NCBI RefSeq assembly: GCF_017571475.1
Contig: NZ_JAGETW010000003.1
Location: 1-64,000, forward strand
Length of the DNA stretch: 64,000 nucleotides
Source: Thiomicrorhabdus sp. 6S3-12
GTDB lineage: Bacteria; Pseudomonadota; Gammaproteobacteria; Thiomicrospirales; Thiomicrospiraceae
Reading direction: 5' to 3'
The notes beneath the pieces were generated by a model. It saw nothing but the letters and a program-made list of their open reading frames with translations, did not search any database and was not told where the DNA came from. This document shows, piece by piece, positions 19,941-29,635 of the stretch (positions are counted from its first letter, which is position 1; each line of letters begins with the position of its first letter). The position numbers and the translations under genes were made by a program.

Positions 19941-20867
19941 TTAAGCGACCGGCGTCAACCAATCCATATGAGACGGTGAACGGCCGTGAACAATATCAAA
20001 ATACTGCGACTGTAGCTTTTCGGTAATCGGACCACGCGATCCACAACCGATCGGACGGTTATCCAACTCACGGATAGGCGTCACTTCCGCCGCAGTACCA
20101 GTAAAGAAAGCTTCATCTGCGATATACACTTCATCACGGGTAATGCGTTTCTCACGGACTTCCAGACCATTTTCCTTAGCCAGCTGCATAATGGTTTTAC
20201 GGGTAATGCCGTCCAGACACGAGGTCAGCTCAGGCGTGTAAAGAACACCGTCTTTAACCATAAAGAAGTTCTCACCGGAACCTTCGGACACATAACCGTC
20301 GACATCCAACAGCAGCGCTTCGTCGCAGCCATGCGCAACCGCTTCCTGCAAGGCAAGCATCGAGTTCATGTACTGACCGTTGGATTTTGCTTTGGTCATG
20401 GTAACGTTGACATGGTGACGCGTGTACGAAGAGGTCGCAATCTTAATTCCTTTGGTCAGGTTCTCTTCACCCATATAGGCGCCCCATTCCCAAGCAGCGA
20501 CCATTACATGCACCTTCAGATTATCCGCACGCAATCCCATACCTTCGGAACCGTAAAAAGCCATTGGTCGGATATAAGCCGATTTCAAATTATTTTCACG
20601 AACGGCCATACGCTGAGCTTCATCAAGCGTTTCTTTATCGTACGGCATTGGCATATTCATGATTTTGGCAGAATTAATCAGACGCTGCGTGTGAGCGTCA
20701 AGACGAAAAATAGAAGTTCCTTGCTCCGCCTCATAGGCTCGGACACCTTCAAAGACACCCATACCGTAATGAAGCGTATGCGTTAGGACGTGAACTTTCG
20801 CCTCACGCCAAGGAACCATTTCTCCGTCCAGCCAGATCAGGCCGTCTCTATCTGCCATTGTTTGCAT
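19941..20867 (-). CDS. ilvE: Branched-chain amino acid aminotransferase
   Basis: This PLP enzyme performs the last step of leucine, isoleucine and valine synthesis. From the chosen start it is 308 residues, close to E. coli IlvE (309). Visible motifs are WLDGEMVPW, HYGMGVFEGVRAYE, the PLP-lysine region TKAKSNGQYMNS and SEGSGENFF. The ATG at 20867 is preceded by GGAG 10 bases upstream. An upstream in-frame start at 20915 would add 16 residues with no family match. It is followed by the zf-CHCC gene. Confidence 0.93.
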   Translation of the reverse strand: MQTMADRDGLIWLDGEMVPWREAKVHVLTHTLHYGMGVFEGVRAYEAEQGTSIFRLDAHTQRLINSAKIMNMPMPYDKETLDEAQRMAVRENNLKSAYIRPMAFYGSEGMGLRADNLKVHVMVAAWEWGAYMGEENLTKGIKIATSSYTRHHVNVTMTKAKSNGQYMNSMLALQEAVAHGCDEALLLDVDGYVSEGSGENFFMVKDGVLYTPELTSCLDGITRKTIMQLAKENGLEVREKRITRDEVYIADEAFFTGTAAEVTPIRELDNRPIGCGSRGPITEKLQSQYFDIVHGRSPSHMDWLTPVA

Positions 20868-21363
20868 TGAATTCTTACTCCAAAAAACAGTGAATTGCGA
20901 TGGCGAAAACATCATCCCGCCAACATTGAAAATATGACCAAGTATTTTAACGAATATAAGGAAATGGTGTATAAATAATTTTCCACTCGCGAAAAATTTA
21001 CTGCGACAAAATATTGTTAAACATCAATTCCTTAGACTTAAAAAAAGAAAAACACAGCCAATAACTTGAAATTTACTCTGCAACAGATAAAATCATCTAT
21101 TTGCTGTTCCGACAACACAACGGATTCAACAAGAAAAGCAACCATATTTGGAATGTATTTTTGAACCGAGTTTCAACGCTGGGCTCTTTAAAGAGAAGTC
21201 CTTGCACCAGAAATCGTTGAAAAATGCCTTTCACGGTTGCTTTTTTTATTTATGCAGCGCGCGAATCGCAACGAATTAGATAACAAAAACAGAACTTAAA
21301 TGGCGTCACCCGGCACTCAATAGCAAAAACACACTGCCGGAGAACAAGAGAAAGGAAACCTCG
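20868..21363. other. Intergenic region between ilvE and argD
   Basis: About 500 AT-rich bases lie between the divergent ilvE and argD genes. I see no open frame with family features, no clear ARG box and no strong hairpin. It should hold the promoters of both genes. Confidence 0.5.
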
Positions 21364-22536
21364 ATGTCAAAACTAATGAACACCTATGCCCGCCTACCGG
21401 TTAGCTTTGTCAAAGGACAAGGGGCATTATTGCAGGATACGGAAGGGAAAAGCTATCTTGACGCGGTCAGCGGCATCGCCGTCTGCAGCTTGGGACATGC
21501 GCACCCGGCAATCGCCGAAGCGATCTGCGAGCAGAGCCAGACGCTTCTGCACACCTCGAACCTGTATCAGATCGACAAACAACAACAACTTGCCGAAAAG
21601 CTATGCGACCTGTCGGGAATGGAGCAGGTATTTTTCTGCAATTCAGGAGCCGAGGCCAACGAAGCGGCCATTAAAATCGCCCGCAAATACGCCAACCAAA
21701 AAGGGATTACACATCCCAAAATTATCGTCATGGAAAACAGTTTTCACGGGCGTACTCTGGCAACCTTAAGCGCAACCGGCAACCCTAAAGTTCACGAAGG
21801 CTTCTATCCTCTGGTCGAAGGCTTTGAACGCGTACCTTTCGATAATATCGGCGCCGTCGAAGCCCTGGAAAAAGACTCGGATATCGTCGCCATTCTGGTT
21901 GAACCCGTACAGGGAGAAGGTGGTGTTCACGTTCCTCAAGCCGGTTACCTGAAAACCTTACGGGAAATCTGCGACCGCAACGACTGGCTACTGATGATTG
22001 ATGAAATCCAGACCGGAATCGGCCGTACCGGAAAATGGTTTGCCTATCAGCACGAAGATATTATCCCGGACGTCCTTAGCCTGGCAAAAGCTTTAGGAAA
22101 CGGCATGCCTATCGGCGCCACCGTAGCCGCTAAGAAAGCCACCGACATTCTGGTTCCCGGAAATCACGGAACGACTTTCGGCGGCAACCTATTGGCCTGC
22201 TCGGCAGCTTCCGCAGTAATCAACACACTGGAAGTTCACAACTATATCGAACATGTCGCGCAGAAAGGCGAGCAACTGCTCCTGGACTTCAAAGACGCTT
22301 TACAAGGCATTGATGCCGTCACCAATATTCGCGGCAAGGGCTATATGATCGGCATTCAACTAAACAAACCCTGTGGGGAACTGGTTGCCCAAGCACTGGA
22401 AAAAGGCGTGCTGATTAACGTTACCCGCGGAGACACAATCCGTCTGCTGCCGCCATTTGTCATGACACAAGAGCAAACACAACAGTTAATCACGGTTGTC
22501 AGCCAGCTTGTCAAAGACTTTACTCAAACAAATTAA
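21364..22536 (+). CDS. argD: Acetylornithine aminotransferase
   Basis: A 390-residue class III PLP aminotransferase. FFCNSGAEANEAAIK is at about residues 94-108, SFHGRTLATLSATG near residue 127, MIDEIQTGIGRTG near residue 212 and the lysine motif SLAKALGNGMPIG near residue 238. ArgD converts N-acetylglutamate semialdehyde to N-acetylornithine and may also serve lysine synthesis. It is followed 18 bases later by argF, so the two form an arginine operon. GAAAGGAAACCTCG gives a good ribosome binding site before the ATG. Confidence 0.94.
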   Translation: MSKLMNTYARLPVSFVKGQGALLQDTEGKSYLDAVSGIAVCSLGHAHPAIAEAICEQSQTLLHTSNLYQIDKQQQLAEKLCDLSGMEQVFFCNSGAEANEAAIKIARKYANQKGITHPKIIVMENSFHGRTLATLSATGNPKVHEGFYPLVEGFERVPFDNIGAVEALEKDSDIVAILVEPVQGEGGVHVPQAGYLKTLREICDRNDWLLMIDEIQTGIGRTGKWFAYQHEDIIPDVLSLAKALGNGMPIGATVAAKKATDILVPGNHGTTFGGNLLACSAASAVINTLEVHNYIEHVAQKGEQLLLDFKDALQGIDAVTNIRGKGYMIGIQLNKPCGELVAQALEKGVLINVTRGDTIRLLPPFVMTQEQTQQLITVVSQLVKDFTQTN

Positions 22537-22554
22537 CAACTAAAAAATTTTATT

Positions 22555-23463
22555 ATGACTGTAAGACACTTTTTGACCTTAAAGGACTTAAGCAAAGACG
22601 AGTTGCAGATTGTACTGCAGCGCGGCATCGAACTTAAGAAACGCCAGAAGGATGGTGAAATCTACGAACCCCTGAAGAATCAAACGCTGGCGATGATTTT
22701 TGAAAAATCCTCGACACGTACCCGACTCTCTTTTGAGATCGGCATGACTCAACTGGGCGGACATGCGATTTTTCTATCGCCGCGAGACAGTCAACTTGGT
22801 CGCGGCGAGCCGATCGAAGATTCAGCGCGCGTCATCTCCAGCATGGCGGATGCCATTATGATCCGTACCTTCGGACATGATGTCATTCAAAAAATGGCGG
22901 AATACTCTAAAGTTCCGATCATCAACGCTCTGACCGATGACTTCCATCCATGTCAGCTACTGGCGGACATGCAGACTTATTACGAGCACCGCGGCAGTAT
23001 CGCCGGTAAAACGGTTGCCTGGATCGGTGACGGCAATAACATGTGCCACTCCTATATCAATGCGGCCGAACAATACGACTTCAAACTGCGTATCGCCTGT
23101 CCTGAAGGCTACGATCCGAATCCTGAACTAGTTGAACAGCACGCCGATCGCGTCGAAATCGTTCGCAACAGCAAAGATGCTGCAGCCAATGCCGATCTCA
23201 TCGTAACCGACGTCTGGGCCAGCATGGGACAGGAAGAAGAACAGCGTTTACGAGAAAAGGCCTTTGCCGACTATCAGGTCAACGAAGAGCTGATGGCCTG
23301 CGCCAAAGATACCGCCCTGTTCATGCACTGCCTGCCAGCGCATCGCGGCGAAGAAGTCACTGCAGAGGTGATCGACGGCAAACAGTCCGTTATCTGGGAC
23401 GAAGCTGAAAACCGCCTGCATGCACAAAAGGCACTGTTGGAATTCCTAATGGCGAAATCCTAA
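22555..23463 (+). CDS. argF: Ornithine carbamoyltransferase
   Basis: The 302-residue enzyme joins carbamoyl phosphate and ornithine to citrulline. The carbamoyl-phosphate loop [10 protein letters not shown] (about residues 51-60), the HPCQ box (about 131) and the ornithine-site [11 protein letters not shown] (about 264) are all present. It follows argD closely and ends before a strong terminator. Confidence 0.96.
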   Translation: MTVRHFLTLKDLSKDELQIVLQRGIELKKRQKDGEIYEPLKNQTLAMIFEKSSTRTRLSFEIGMTQLGGHAIFLSPRDSQLGRGEPIEDSARVISSMADAIMIRTFGHDVIQKMAEYSKVPIINALTDDFHPCQLLADMQTYYEHRGSIAGKTVAWIGDGNNMCHSYINAAEQYDFKLRIACPEGYDPNPELVEQHADRVEIVRNSKDAAANADLIVTDVWASMGQEEEQRLREKAFADYQVNEELMACAKDTALFMHCLPAHRGEEVTAEVIDGKQSVIWDEAENRLHAQKALLEFLMAKS

Positions 23464-23485
23464 GACATTACTATTTCCAGACCCC

Positions 23486-23518
23486 ATAAAAAAACCCGCT
23501 TAAAGCGGGTTTTTTTAT
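23486..23518. terminator. Bidirectional terminator after argF
   Basis: AACCCGCTT and AAGCGGGTT arms around a short loop are flanked by seven A on the left and seven T on the right. It lies between the converging argF and lipoprotein genes and can serve both. Confidence 0.88.
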
Positions 23519-23530
23519 GCCTGTTATCGA

Positions 23531-25717
23531 TTAATTCGCCGGGTCTGTCACCGTAATATAAGTCGTCGATTTTTTACCTGACGGAGAAGTCACCACCAAC
23601 TCAACAGTTCCAACTTCTGTTGTAGCATTATCAGGGCTGGAAGCAAGCACCATATAGAACTCGACCGCGCCAAGCTGATTATCAACAGTGTCAACCGGAA
23701 TCTCCGAAAGATCACCTATATCAGACGTCACCTCAATACTGGATCCCGTTGCAGGAGATTGACGAATCGCCGCAGTACAAGCTACATCCTCAGGATCTAC
23801 TGTATCCACACGTACATAAGGTAACGGAGTCACAGGATCCTGCATTCCGTTCCCTGTACCATCGTGACACAAAGCAGCACTATCTTCTGCCATCACCCAA
23901 AGAACCGCAAAATCCGCACCTGTACCGAAAGTAATATTCGACGAACAACTCCCATCAGTTTTCAGTTTGCCGTTTCCATCCAAACAGCTTCCAGCTGTAG
24001 TCGCTAACAAGTGCGGTGTAGCAAATGAACCCGCCATAATCAAAGTCGCTTGCGCACGAACATTGGTTAAGGTCGTTTGCGGATCAACCACACAATCAGT
24101 GGTGTGCTCACATGGAACACCATTGAAAGCACCGTCCTCGTGATCAAATACCTGATTACTGTTGTAATCGATAAAGCGCTCATCTCGGGCAAAATCATTA
24201 ACAAAGGCTTCCGTTGCCGTTGCATCAAAATGTCCGCTTTCATCATCATCGCGATAAGCTTCTTTCATATCATCAAAAACATCGCCATCGTTAAAGATGC
24301 CATCTGCATTTCGATCATAATAACTCTCATGCCCGATAGCATAGGCAATAATCTGTACACGATGATCAGCTGGACGAGGGTTCTGACTTGTCCAAGTCAC
24401 CGAACACTCGCTGTCTGATGTTACGCATGAACCGTCAGAACCAGCATCCCCGATACGTCCGCCTTCGGTTGTAAAATTCACCACAGTCCCGTCCGGTACA
24501 GGATTGTTGTTTCGATCAGCCAAACGAATGGTTACCGGAACTGTAACCCCGTCTATCCCAAGAGACTCTGGAGCAAATGTCTCTAGAGACAGGCTCATAC
24601 TATTCTGATCCGGAATACCGGTTGTGACCGTCAGTAAGTCAGATTGTACGAATACCACCTCACCACTATCCAGCGTCATTGTCGCAGTAACACGAACCGG
24701 TGTCGCAATAGTTCCGGCCTGAACGGTAGTCGAAACCTCTCCCGCAGCATTTGAAACTGCTTCAAGAGCTGACAATGACAAACCACCTACTTCAGTCGTC
24801 AAGCCAAATTCAATTGTGGCTCCCTGCACAGGATTCCCTGCATCATCGACAACTTTAAAACTGACTTGAGCCGTTTCTCCATAGCCATAACCACCTGTCC
24901 CTTTTAGGGACATAATAATAGGCGTTGACGGCGCAATGAACTGAATAGATGCTGCAGGCGGCACTTCACCCTCGCCAACAGTGCCGGTTGCCACGAATTC
25001 ATAATTTACCTTTGCGCTATAGCCGGTCTCGGAAGAAGCCGTAAAAGTGCCCGGTGCCGTGCCCACCGTCAAGCTTTCAGGTGCATTAATATCAATCGAA
25101 GCTTCACCATTCGCATCCGTCAAAAGCTGGTTTTGAACCAAAGAACCGGAAGTTGCAGACACATTCACAATTGATTGAGGAACAGGATCTCCGTTGGAAT
25201 CCAACAAAAGAATATTGACTCTGAAATCTTCAGTCGATGAAAATGACTCCTCACCGGTTGATGCAACTGTCAAAGTTAAATTAATACCGGCAGAGTTGGT
25301 AATTGTCGTTCCACCGGAAGAGCCGTTATCAATAACAACATAGCTGATAGAAGCGCTATCACCCGTAGCGGCAGATGCTGTCAGCGACCCCGCTTCTCCA
25401 GTCGCAGGAGCTGACAGTGTCACCATAGCCTCACCATTGGATCCGGTCACAACACTACTGTCAGATAAAGTTCCGGAAGAAGCTTCAAGAACAACAGCCA
25501 CATTTGAAATAGGAAAACCTTCTTCATCGAGAAGAAGTAGATAGACATCTGCAGTGCCTCCGGCAGGAATATCCGTAGTTTCAACCGAGTCAACGGTCAT
25601 TTTGGCATTCAGCCCAACCACTGGAGACTCAAAATTATCAGAACTCCCCGGCCCTCCACACCCGGTTAACAACGCAATCCAGAAAGCCAATAAGAGACCG
25701 GAGACTGACATTTTCAT
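23531..25717 (-). CDS. Surface lipoprotein with bacterial Ig-like domains and Ca-binding-like loops
   Basis: The 728-residue protein begins with a lipoprotein signal; the lipobox is LTGC, with the lipidated cysteine near residue 20. It then has at least four invasin/intimin-type (Big_1) Ig-like domains, roughly residues 38-130, 140-240, 260-360 and 370-455. Each carries the pattern GxAxVTLxAP or equivalent and a D-x-x-G-x-P-V strand. Residues about 465-560 hold acidic loops DRNADGIFNDGD, DDDESGHFD and DYNSNQVFDHED, which look like EF-hand or thrombospondin-type calcium loops. The C-terminal part contains several cysteines. The likely role is adhesion or envelope structure, and the partner is unknown. 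It starts 4 bases after recR, so it may be co-transcribed with it. Confidence 0.75.
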   Translation of the reverse strand: MKMSVSGLLLAFWIALLTGCGGPGSSDNFESPVVGLNAKMTVDSVETTDIPAGGTADVYLLLLDEEGFPISNVAVVLEASSGTLSDSSVVTGSNGEAMVTLSAPATGEAGSLTASAATGDSASISYVVIDNGSSGGTTITNSAGINLTLTVASTGEESFSSTEDFRVNILLLDSNGDPVPQSIVNVSATSGSLVQNQLLTDANGEASIDINAPESLTVGTAPGTFTASSETGYSAKVNYEFVATGTVGEGEVPPAASIQFIAPSTPIIMSLKGTGGYGYGETAQVSFKVVDDAGNPVQGATIEFGLTTEVGGLSLSALEAVSNAAGEVSTTVQAGTIATPVRVTATMTLDSGEVVFVQSDLLTVTTGIPDQNSMSLSLETFAPESLGIDGVTVPVTIRLADRNNNPVPDGTVVNFTTEGGRIGDAGSDGSCVTSDSECSVTWTSQNPRPADHRVQIIAYAIGHESYYDRNADGIFNDGDVFDDMKEAYRDDDESGHFDATATEAFVNDFARDERFIDYNSNQVFDHEDGAFNGVPCEHTTDCVVDPQTTLTNVRAQATLIMAGSFATPHLLATTAGSCLDGNGKLKTDGSCSSNITFGTGADFAVLWVMAEDSAALCHDGTGNGMQDPVTPLPYVRVDTVDPEDVACTAAIRQSPATGSSIEVTSDIGDLSEIPVDTVDNQLGAVEFYMVLASSPDNATTEVGTVELVVTSPSGKKSTTYITVTDPAN

Positions 25718-25721
25718 GAGA

Positions 25722-26315
25722 CTATACCTCTTTTCTTGAAATAAATGCTTGGGCGAGCGTGCCCGAATCTAAGTATTCTAATTCGCCGCCCAGAGGAATT
25801 CCCTGAGCCAGACGAGACACCTTGATCCCACTGTTTTTAGCCATCTGCTGCAAATAATGCGCCGTGGCCTCTCCTTCTACCGTCGGGTTGGTGGCAATGA
25901 TCATCTCATCAATCCCACCGCTCTGTAGACGCTCTTCCAGTTGTGGCAGAGCGATTTCATCGGGTCCTATGCCGTCAATAGGGGACAAACGCCCCATCAA
26001 GACAAAATAAACCCCTTTAAAAATCCCTGACTGTTCAATAACCGCGATATCCGCGGGAGATTCGACAACACAGATTTCGGAACGAATACGTTTGTGCGAT
26101 GCGCATATCGGACAAAACTCGGTTTCCGAAAACGTCCGACACTCTTTACAGTGCCCGACATTTTCCATTGCCGTTTCCAGAGCTTTGGCCAAACGTAAAC
26201 CGCCTTTTCGGTCACGCTCTAAAAGATGATATGCCATGCGTTGAGCAGATTTTGCGCCAACACCGGGTAGAACCTTCAATGTTGCAATTAAATCATCAAT
26301 TAAAGGCGTTTGCAT
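25722..26315 (-). CDS. recR: Recombination mediator protein RecR
   Basis: A 197-residue protein with a helix-hairpin-helix N terminus ([17 protein letters not shown]), a C4 zinc motif [16 protein letters not shown] at about residues 56-71 and a Toprim domain beginning [13 protein letters not shown]. RecR works with RecF and RecO to load RecA at gaps. It follows ybaB and dnaX in the usual gammaproteobacterial order. Confidence 0.95.
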   Translation of the reverse strand: MQTPLIDDLIATLKVLPGVGAKSAQRMAYHLLERDRKGGLRLAKALETAMENVGHCKECRTFSETEFCPICASHKRIRSEICVVESPADIAVIEQSGIFKGVYFVLMGRLSPIDGIGPDEIALPQLEERLQSGGIDEMIIATNPTVEGEATAHYLQQMAKNSGIKVSRLAQGIPLGGELEYLDSGTLAQAFISRKEV

Positions 26316-26327
26316 TGATCTTCCTTA

Positions 26328-26657
26328 TCAAAAAGGCATTTTCATGCCAGGGGGCAAGTTGACACCCGCGGTCAAGGAGCCCATCTTTTCCTGAGACTTC
26401 TCTTCAACCATACGGCTTGCACTATTGACCGCAGCGGCGACAAGATCTTCAAGCATTTCACGGTCATCCATCAGGGAATCATCCAATTCAACCTTCACCA
26501 ACTCGTGCTTTCCGGTCATGATAACTTTAACCAGGCCACCGCCCGCTTCGCCGGAGACTTCCATTTTGGCGATTTCTTCCTGCGCTTTCTGCATATTTTC
26601 CTGCATTTCCTGCGCCTGCTTCATTAGGTTACCTAAACCACCTTTACCACCAAACAT
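26328..26657 (-). CDS. ybaB: YbaB/EbfC nucleoid-associated protein
   Basis: The 109-residue protein has the family pattern [19 protein letters not shown] near residues 13-31 and a C-terminal [12 protein letters not shown]. YbaB proteins form DNA-binding dimers and are encoded between dnaX and recR in many bacteria, as here. The helical N terminus is a likely coiled coil. Confidence 0.95.
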   Translation of the reverse strand: MFGGKGGLGNLMKQAQEMQENMQKAQEEIAKMEVSGEAGGGLVKVIMTGKHELVKVELDDSLMDDREMLEDLVAAAVNSASRMVEEKSQEKMGSLTAGVNLPPGMKMPF

Positions 26658-26690
26658 TTTTCACCTCTCAAACAATATAAATTAAACACA

Positions 26691-29117
26691 TTACAAAGGT
26701 TTTACCGAATCCGGCAACACCTGTAAATTCAACAAAGACATTAAATTATGCAAAACAGGGTCTTGAGCAATCGCGTTTTCCGCCTGCTTCTGCCGCTCTT
26801 CAATTCGTCTCGCCTCAAGCTGCCGAGGCGTAAGCTGCTCACGATCAAACATCGAGCCGTCCAGAACCTGTAATTCCAGACCCAACCGACTGCCGACCTC
26901 ATCATTAAACTGTTGCATGGCGACGTGCTGCCGGGAGAAATCCTGCTCGGGATTGACCGCAATCTGCAACTGGGACGCATCTTTAGAAAGCAGAACCGAC
27001 TGCGATGCAATTTCCAGCACCATGCCTTTTAACTGCATCCCTTCGATCAGCTCCTGCCATAATTGCATTTTTTCCTGCGCCGAGGCACTAATCTGCACCG
27101 CAGGCACACTGCTCATCTCAAAGGCAGTTTCATGCGGATTTGATAAATTCTGCGTATCGTCAGAAGGCATAGAGGCAGACGGCATGTCAAGCGAAGGATC
27201 GTTTTGAATTGCAGCATCCGACGAATTTTCTGCATAGGTCGGTTCAAAAGGCGCCGCAGAGCCGAAACCGGCAGCATTATCAGCGAATGACTGGGAAACT
27301 TCGTCAAAAGAATGTCCGGCAGAAGGCTCGATAATCGGTTCGTTCACCCACGGCGGAACCTCTGAAAACACATCGACCGGCGCCGACAATTCGGTATGCG
27401 ACGAAGCAGGTATTTCCGGTTGATTCGAAATCGGGGAAAAATCTGCTTGGTTATCCGCGACAGGAGCAGATCTTTCCATTGCCCCCATCCCCATCTGGGC
27501 AACCTGTTTTTCCAAATCCGATTTCGGCTGCTCTACCGGCTCCGCGTTTTGCGGCGCATCAGGCTTTCCCAGCGAATCAAACCCCGCAAGCATCTGCTCC
27601 GCCAACGACGGCCCATTCTCTTGCGGCATCTGAACCTCATTCGATTCCGGCACTACCGGTTTTTTAGGTGTAATCTCTTTTCCAACCAGATTACGTGCCG
27701 ACGACATTTGCGCTACCGCAACCTGAGGATCAAGCGTCTCGAGAACACTCTCCTGCGGATCGACATCCCCGCTGCTAAGCCCAAAGTCCTGCTCGCTTTG
27801 CGGCGAGACTTGCTGAGCCGTTTCCGAAGCAACTGGTGCTGCCGAATTGGCGCTTTGCTCAACAGACGGACTTAACACTTGTGCTTTGACTTCAGGGGCT
27901 GCGCTCGACTTCTGTTCGGTAAAATTTTGCAAGCCACTCTTCAACGAAGCCAAGGCCGCAGAAGGATCTACCTCGGAAACCGGAGTAACCGTCTCAACAG
28001 CCCCCCCATCCTTTACAGCCGAGGTCGCAAGCTGCTGCGGATCAAAAGCAAACATACGCATCAGCCCCATCTCGAAACCGATACGGCTATCCGGAGCCAA
28101 CTGCATATCCTGCTTGGTCAAAAGGCTGATCTGATAAAGTGTCTGGACTCTTTCGGGACTGAGAGCCTGGGACAGCGCCTGCAAAAGTTCCTGCGGAAGG
28201 CTATCGAAATTTGCCGCCTCGCCGAACAATTGGAAATAAGTGATTTCATGCAAGGTTTCACTCAAACTGGCCAACAGAGCATCATAGTCTACACCCATCA
28301 TCGCCAGTTCCTGCATCACGTCTTTGATTGCAGCGGAGCTATCCTCGGCCAGCGCCTGCAGAATACGTAATACAAATTGTTGATCGACCAGCCCCAGCAT
28401 GGTTTGCACCGGCTGAAACTCAATCTTACCGGCTCCGTATGCGATCGCCTGATCAAGCAGACTCAAAGCGTCTCGCGCCGAACCATCGGCGCTTTTGGCG
28501 ATCAATGCCAGAGCGCTCTCTTCATACGGAATATTTTCCTGCTGCAAAATATACTGCAGGTGATTCTGTATCTGCACCTGGGTCAATCGCATCAGATTAA
28601 ACTGCAGACAGCGGGACAAAACAGTATTCAGAAGCTTATGCGGATCGGTCGTCGCCAGCAGGAATTTTACGTGCTCGGGTGGCTCTTCCAGGGTTTTCAG
28701 CAATGCATTGAAACTGCTCTTGGAAAGCATATGCACTTCATCGATCAGATAAACTTTAAAACGCCCTTGAGTCGGCGCAAACTGAACGTTTTCGAGAATT
28801 TCGCGGGTATCGTCCACTTTCGTCTTCGATGCGGCATCAACCTCGATCAGATCAATAAAACGTCCTTCATCGATCGAACGACACACTTCACAATGACCGC
28901 AAGGCGTAGAACTGATTCCGGTTTCGCAATTGAGCGCTTTGGCGAATATTCGGGCAATCGTGGTTTTACCGACCCCACGGGTTCCGGTAAAAAGATAAGC
29001 ATGGTGCAGACGCTGCTGATCAAGTGCATTCGCTAGAGCTTGCATGACATGTTGTTGACCAACCAGCTCGGAAAAGTTTTTCGGACGCCACTTTCTCGCT
29101 AAAACGCTATAACTCAT
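26691..29117 (-). CDS. dnaX: DNA polymerase III subunits gamma and tau
   Basis: From the ATG at 29117 the protein has 808 residues and the canonical start MSYSVLARKWRP; an upstream in-frame start at 29192 adds 25 unrelated residues. The clamp-loader AAA+ domain has the P-loop GTRGVGKTT (about residues 45-53), a CX8CX2CX2C-type zinc cluster, LIDEVHML and the sensor-1 segment FLLATTDPHK. Domain III ends near residue 370. A long Ala/Gln/Ser/Pro-rich linker (about 380-670) and a C-terminal tau domain follow. Codons 485-486 are AAA AAA in a run of six A, where a -1 slip would end after seven more codons. This is a candidate for making the short gamma form. Confidence 0.93.
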   Translation of the reverse strand: MSYSVLARKWRPKNFSELVGQQHVMQALANALDQQRLHHAYLFTGTRGVGKTTIARIFAKALNCETGISSTPCGHCEVCRSIDEGRFIDLIEVDAASKTKVDDTREILENVQFAPTQGRFKVYLIDEVHMLSKSSFNALLKTLEEPPEHVKFLLATTDPHKLLNTVLSRCLQFNLMRLTQVQIQNHLQYILQQENIPYEESALALIAKSADGSARDALSLLDQAIAYGAGKIEFQPVQTMLGLVDQQFVLRILQALAEDSSAAIKDVMQELAMMGVDYDALLASLSETLHEITYFQLFGEAANFDSLPQELLQALSQALSPERVQTLYQISLLTKQDMQLAPDSRIGFEMGLMRMFAFDPQQLATSAVKDGGAVETVTPVSEVDPSAALASLKSGLQNFTEQKSSAAPEVKAQVLSPSVEQSANSAAPVASETAQQVSPQSEQDFGLSSGDVDPQESVLETLDPQVAVAQMSSARNLVGKEITPKKPVVPESNEVQMPQENGPSLAEQMLAGFDSLGKPDAPQNAEPVEQPKSDLEKQVAQMGMGAMERSAPVADNQADFSPISNQPEIPASSHTELSAPVDVFSEVPPWVNEPIIEPSAGHSFDEVSQSFADNAAGFGSAAPFEPTYAENSSDAAIQNDPSLDMPSASMPSDDTQNLSNPHETAFEMSSVPAVQISASAQEKMQLWQELIEGMQLKGMVLEIASQSVLLSKDASQLQIAVNPEQDFSRQHVAMQQFNDEVGSRLGLELQVLDGSMFDREQLTPRQLEARRIEERQKQAENAIAQDPVLHNLMSLLNLQVLPDSVKPL

Positions 29118-29250
29118 GCTTAAACCTTGTTCATGCCTGTAAAGAAAAACCACTGAGGACCGGCGAAAAAGAATGCCAGAATCAGGTCGCAAATTGCCTG
29201 CTATTTTACCGTTAAGGCTAACAAAATGGGGAGAAATTCAGATTGGAAAT

Positions 29251-29364
29251 GGAGGCAACCCTGCCCGCCTTACCTCGGCGCACGCATCAGAAGGTACCGT
29301 TGCTTCCTTCCGGACCTGGCGGGGTTTCCAACTTAGCGTCGCGAGGGGACGAACAGAGTTACCA
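29251..29364 (-). ncRNA. ffs: 4.5S signal recognition particle RNA
   Basis: The minus strand contains the highly conserved SRP core CAGGTCCGGAAGGAAGCA (about 29305-29322). Pairing flanks follow, with 5' GGTAAC matching 3' GTTGCC at the two ends. The length of about 114 bases fits the bacterial 4.5S RNA, which binds Ffh to target membrane proteins. It lies directly upstream of dnaX. The exact ends are inferred from the terminal pairing. Confidence 0.93.
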
Positions 29365-29635
29365 TATTGGGAATATTCGGATAATAACGAAATAATTAAC
29401 AACAAAATTCCGTCTTAAACATCAACAACAGCCACTTGACTGCCGTTTAAGAAAACCGAAGCCGTCGCCGGCGTTTAACACCATAAACCTTCAGTTCCGA
29501 ATGAGTGTGGGGATTCTAATGGGAACGATCTTTATTGTCAAATCGTCAAAAACCACTCCTGAGGCCTGAAATCTTCAAAACCGCTTGCTGCCGACGCCCA
29601 CTGCCTCGCGAAAAGAGTCAGACTTAACCGGGTAT

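Noticed and set aside
20868-21363. ARG box or small RNA upstream of argD
   Set aside because: No sequence close to the arginine repressor palindrome and no stable stem with T-run was visible.
28377-29036. Plus-strand reading frame of 219 codons opposite dnaX
   Set aside because: It lies wholly over the conserved AAA+ domain of dnaX and has no protein-family features.
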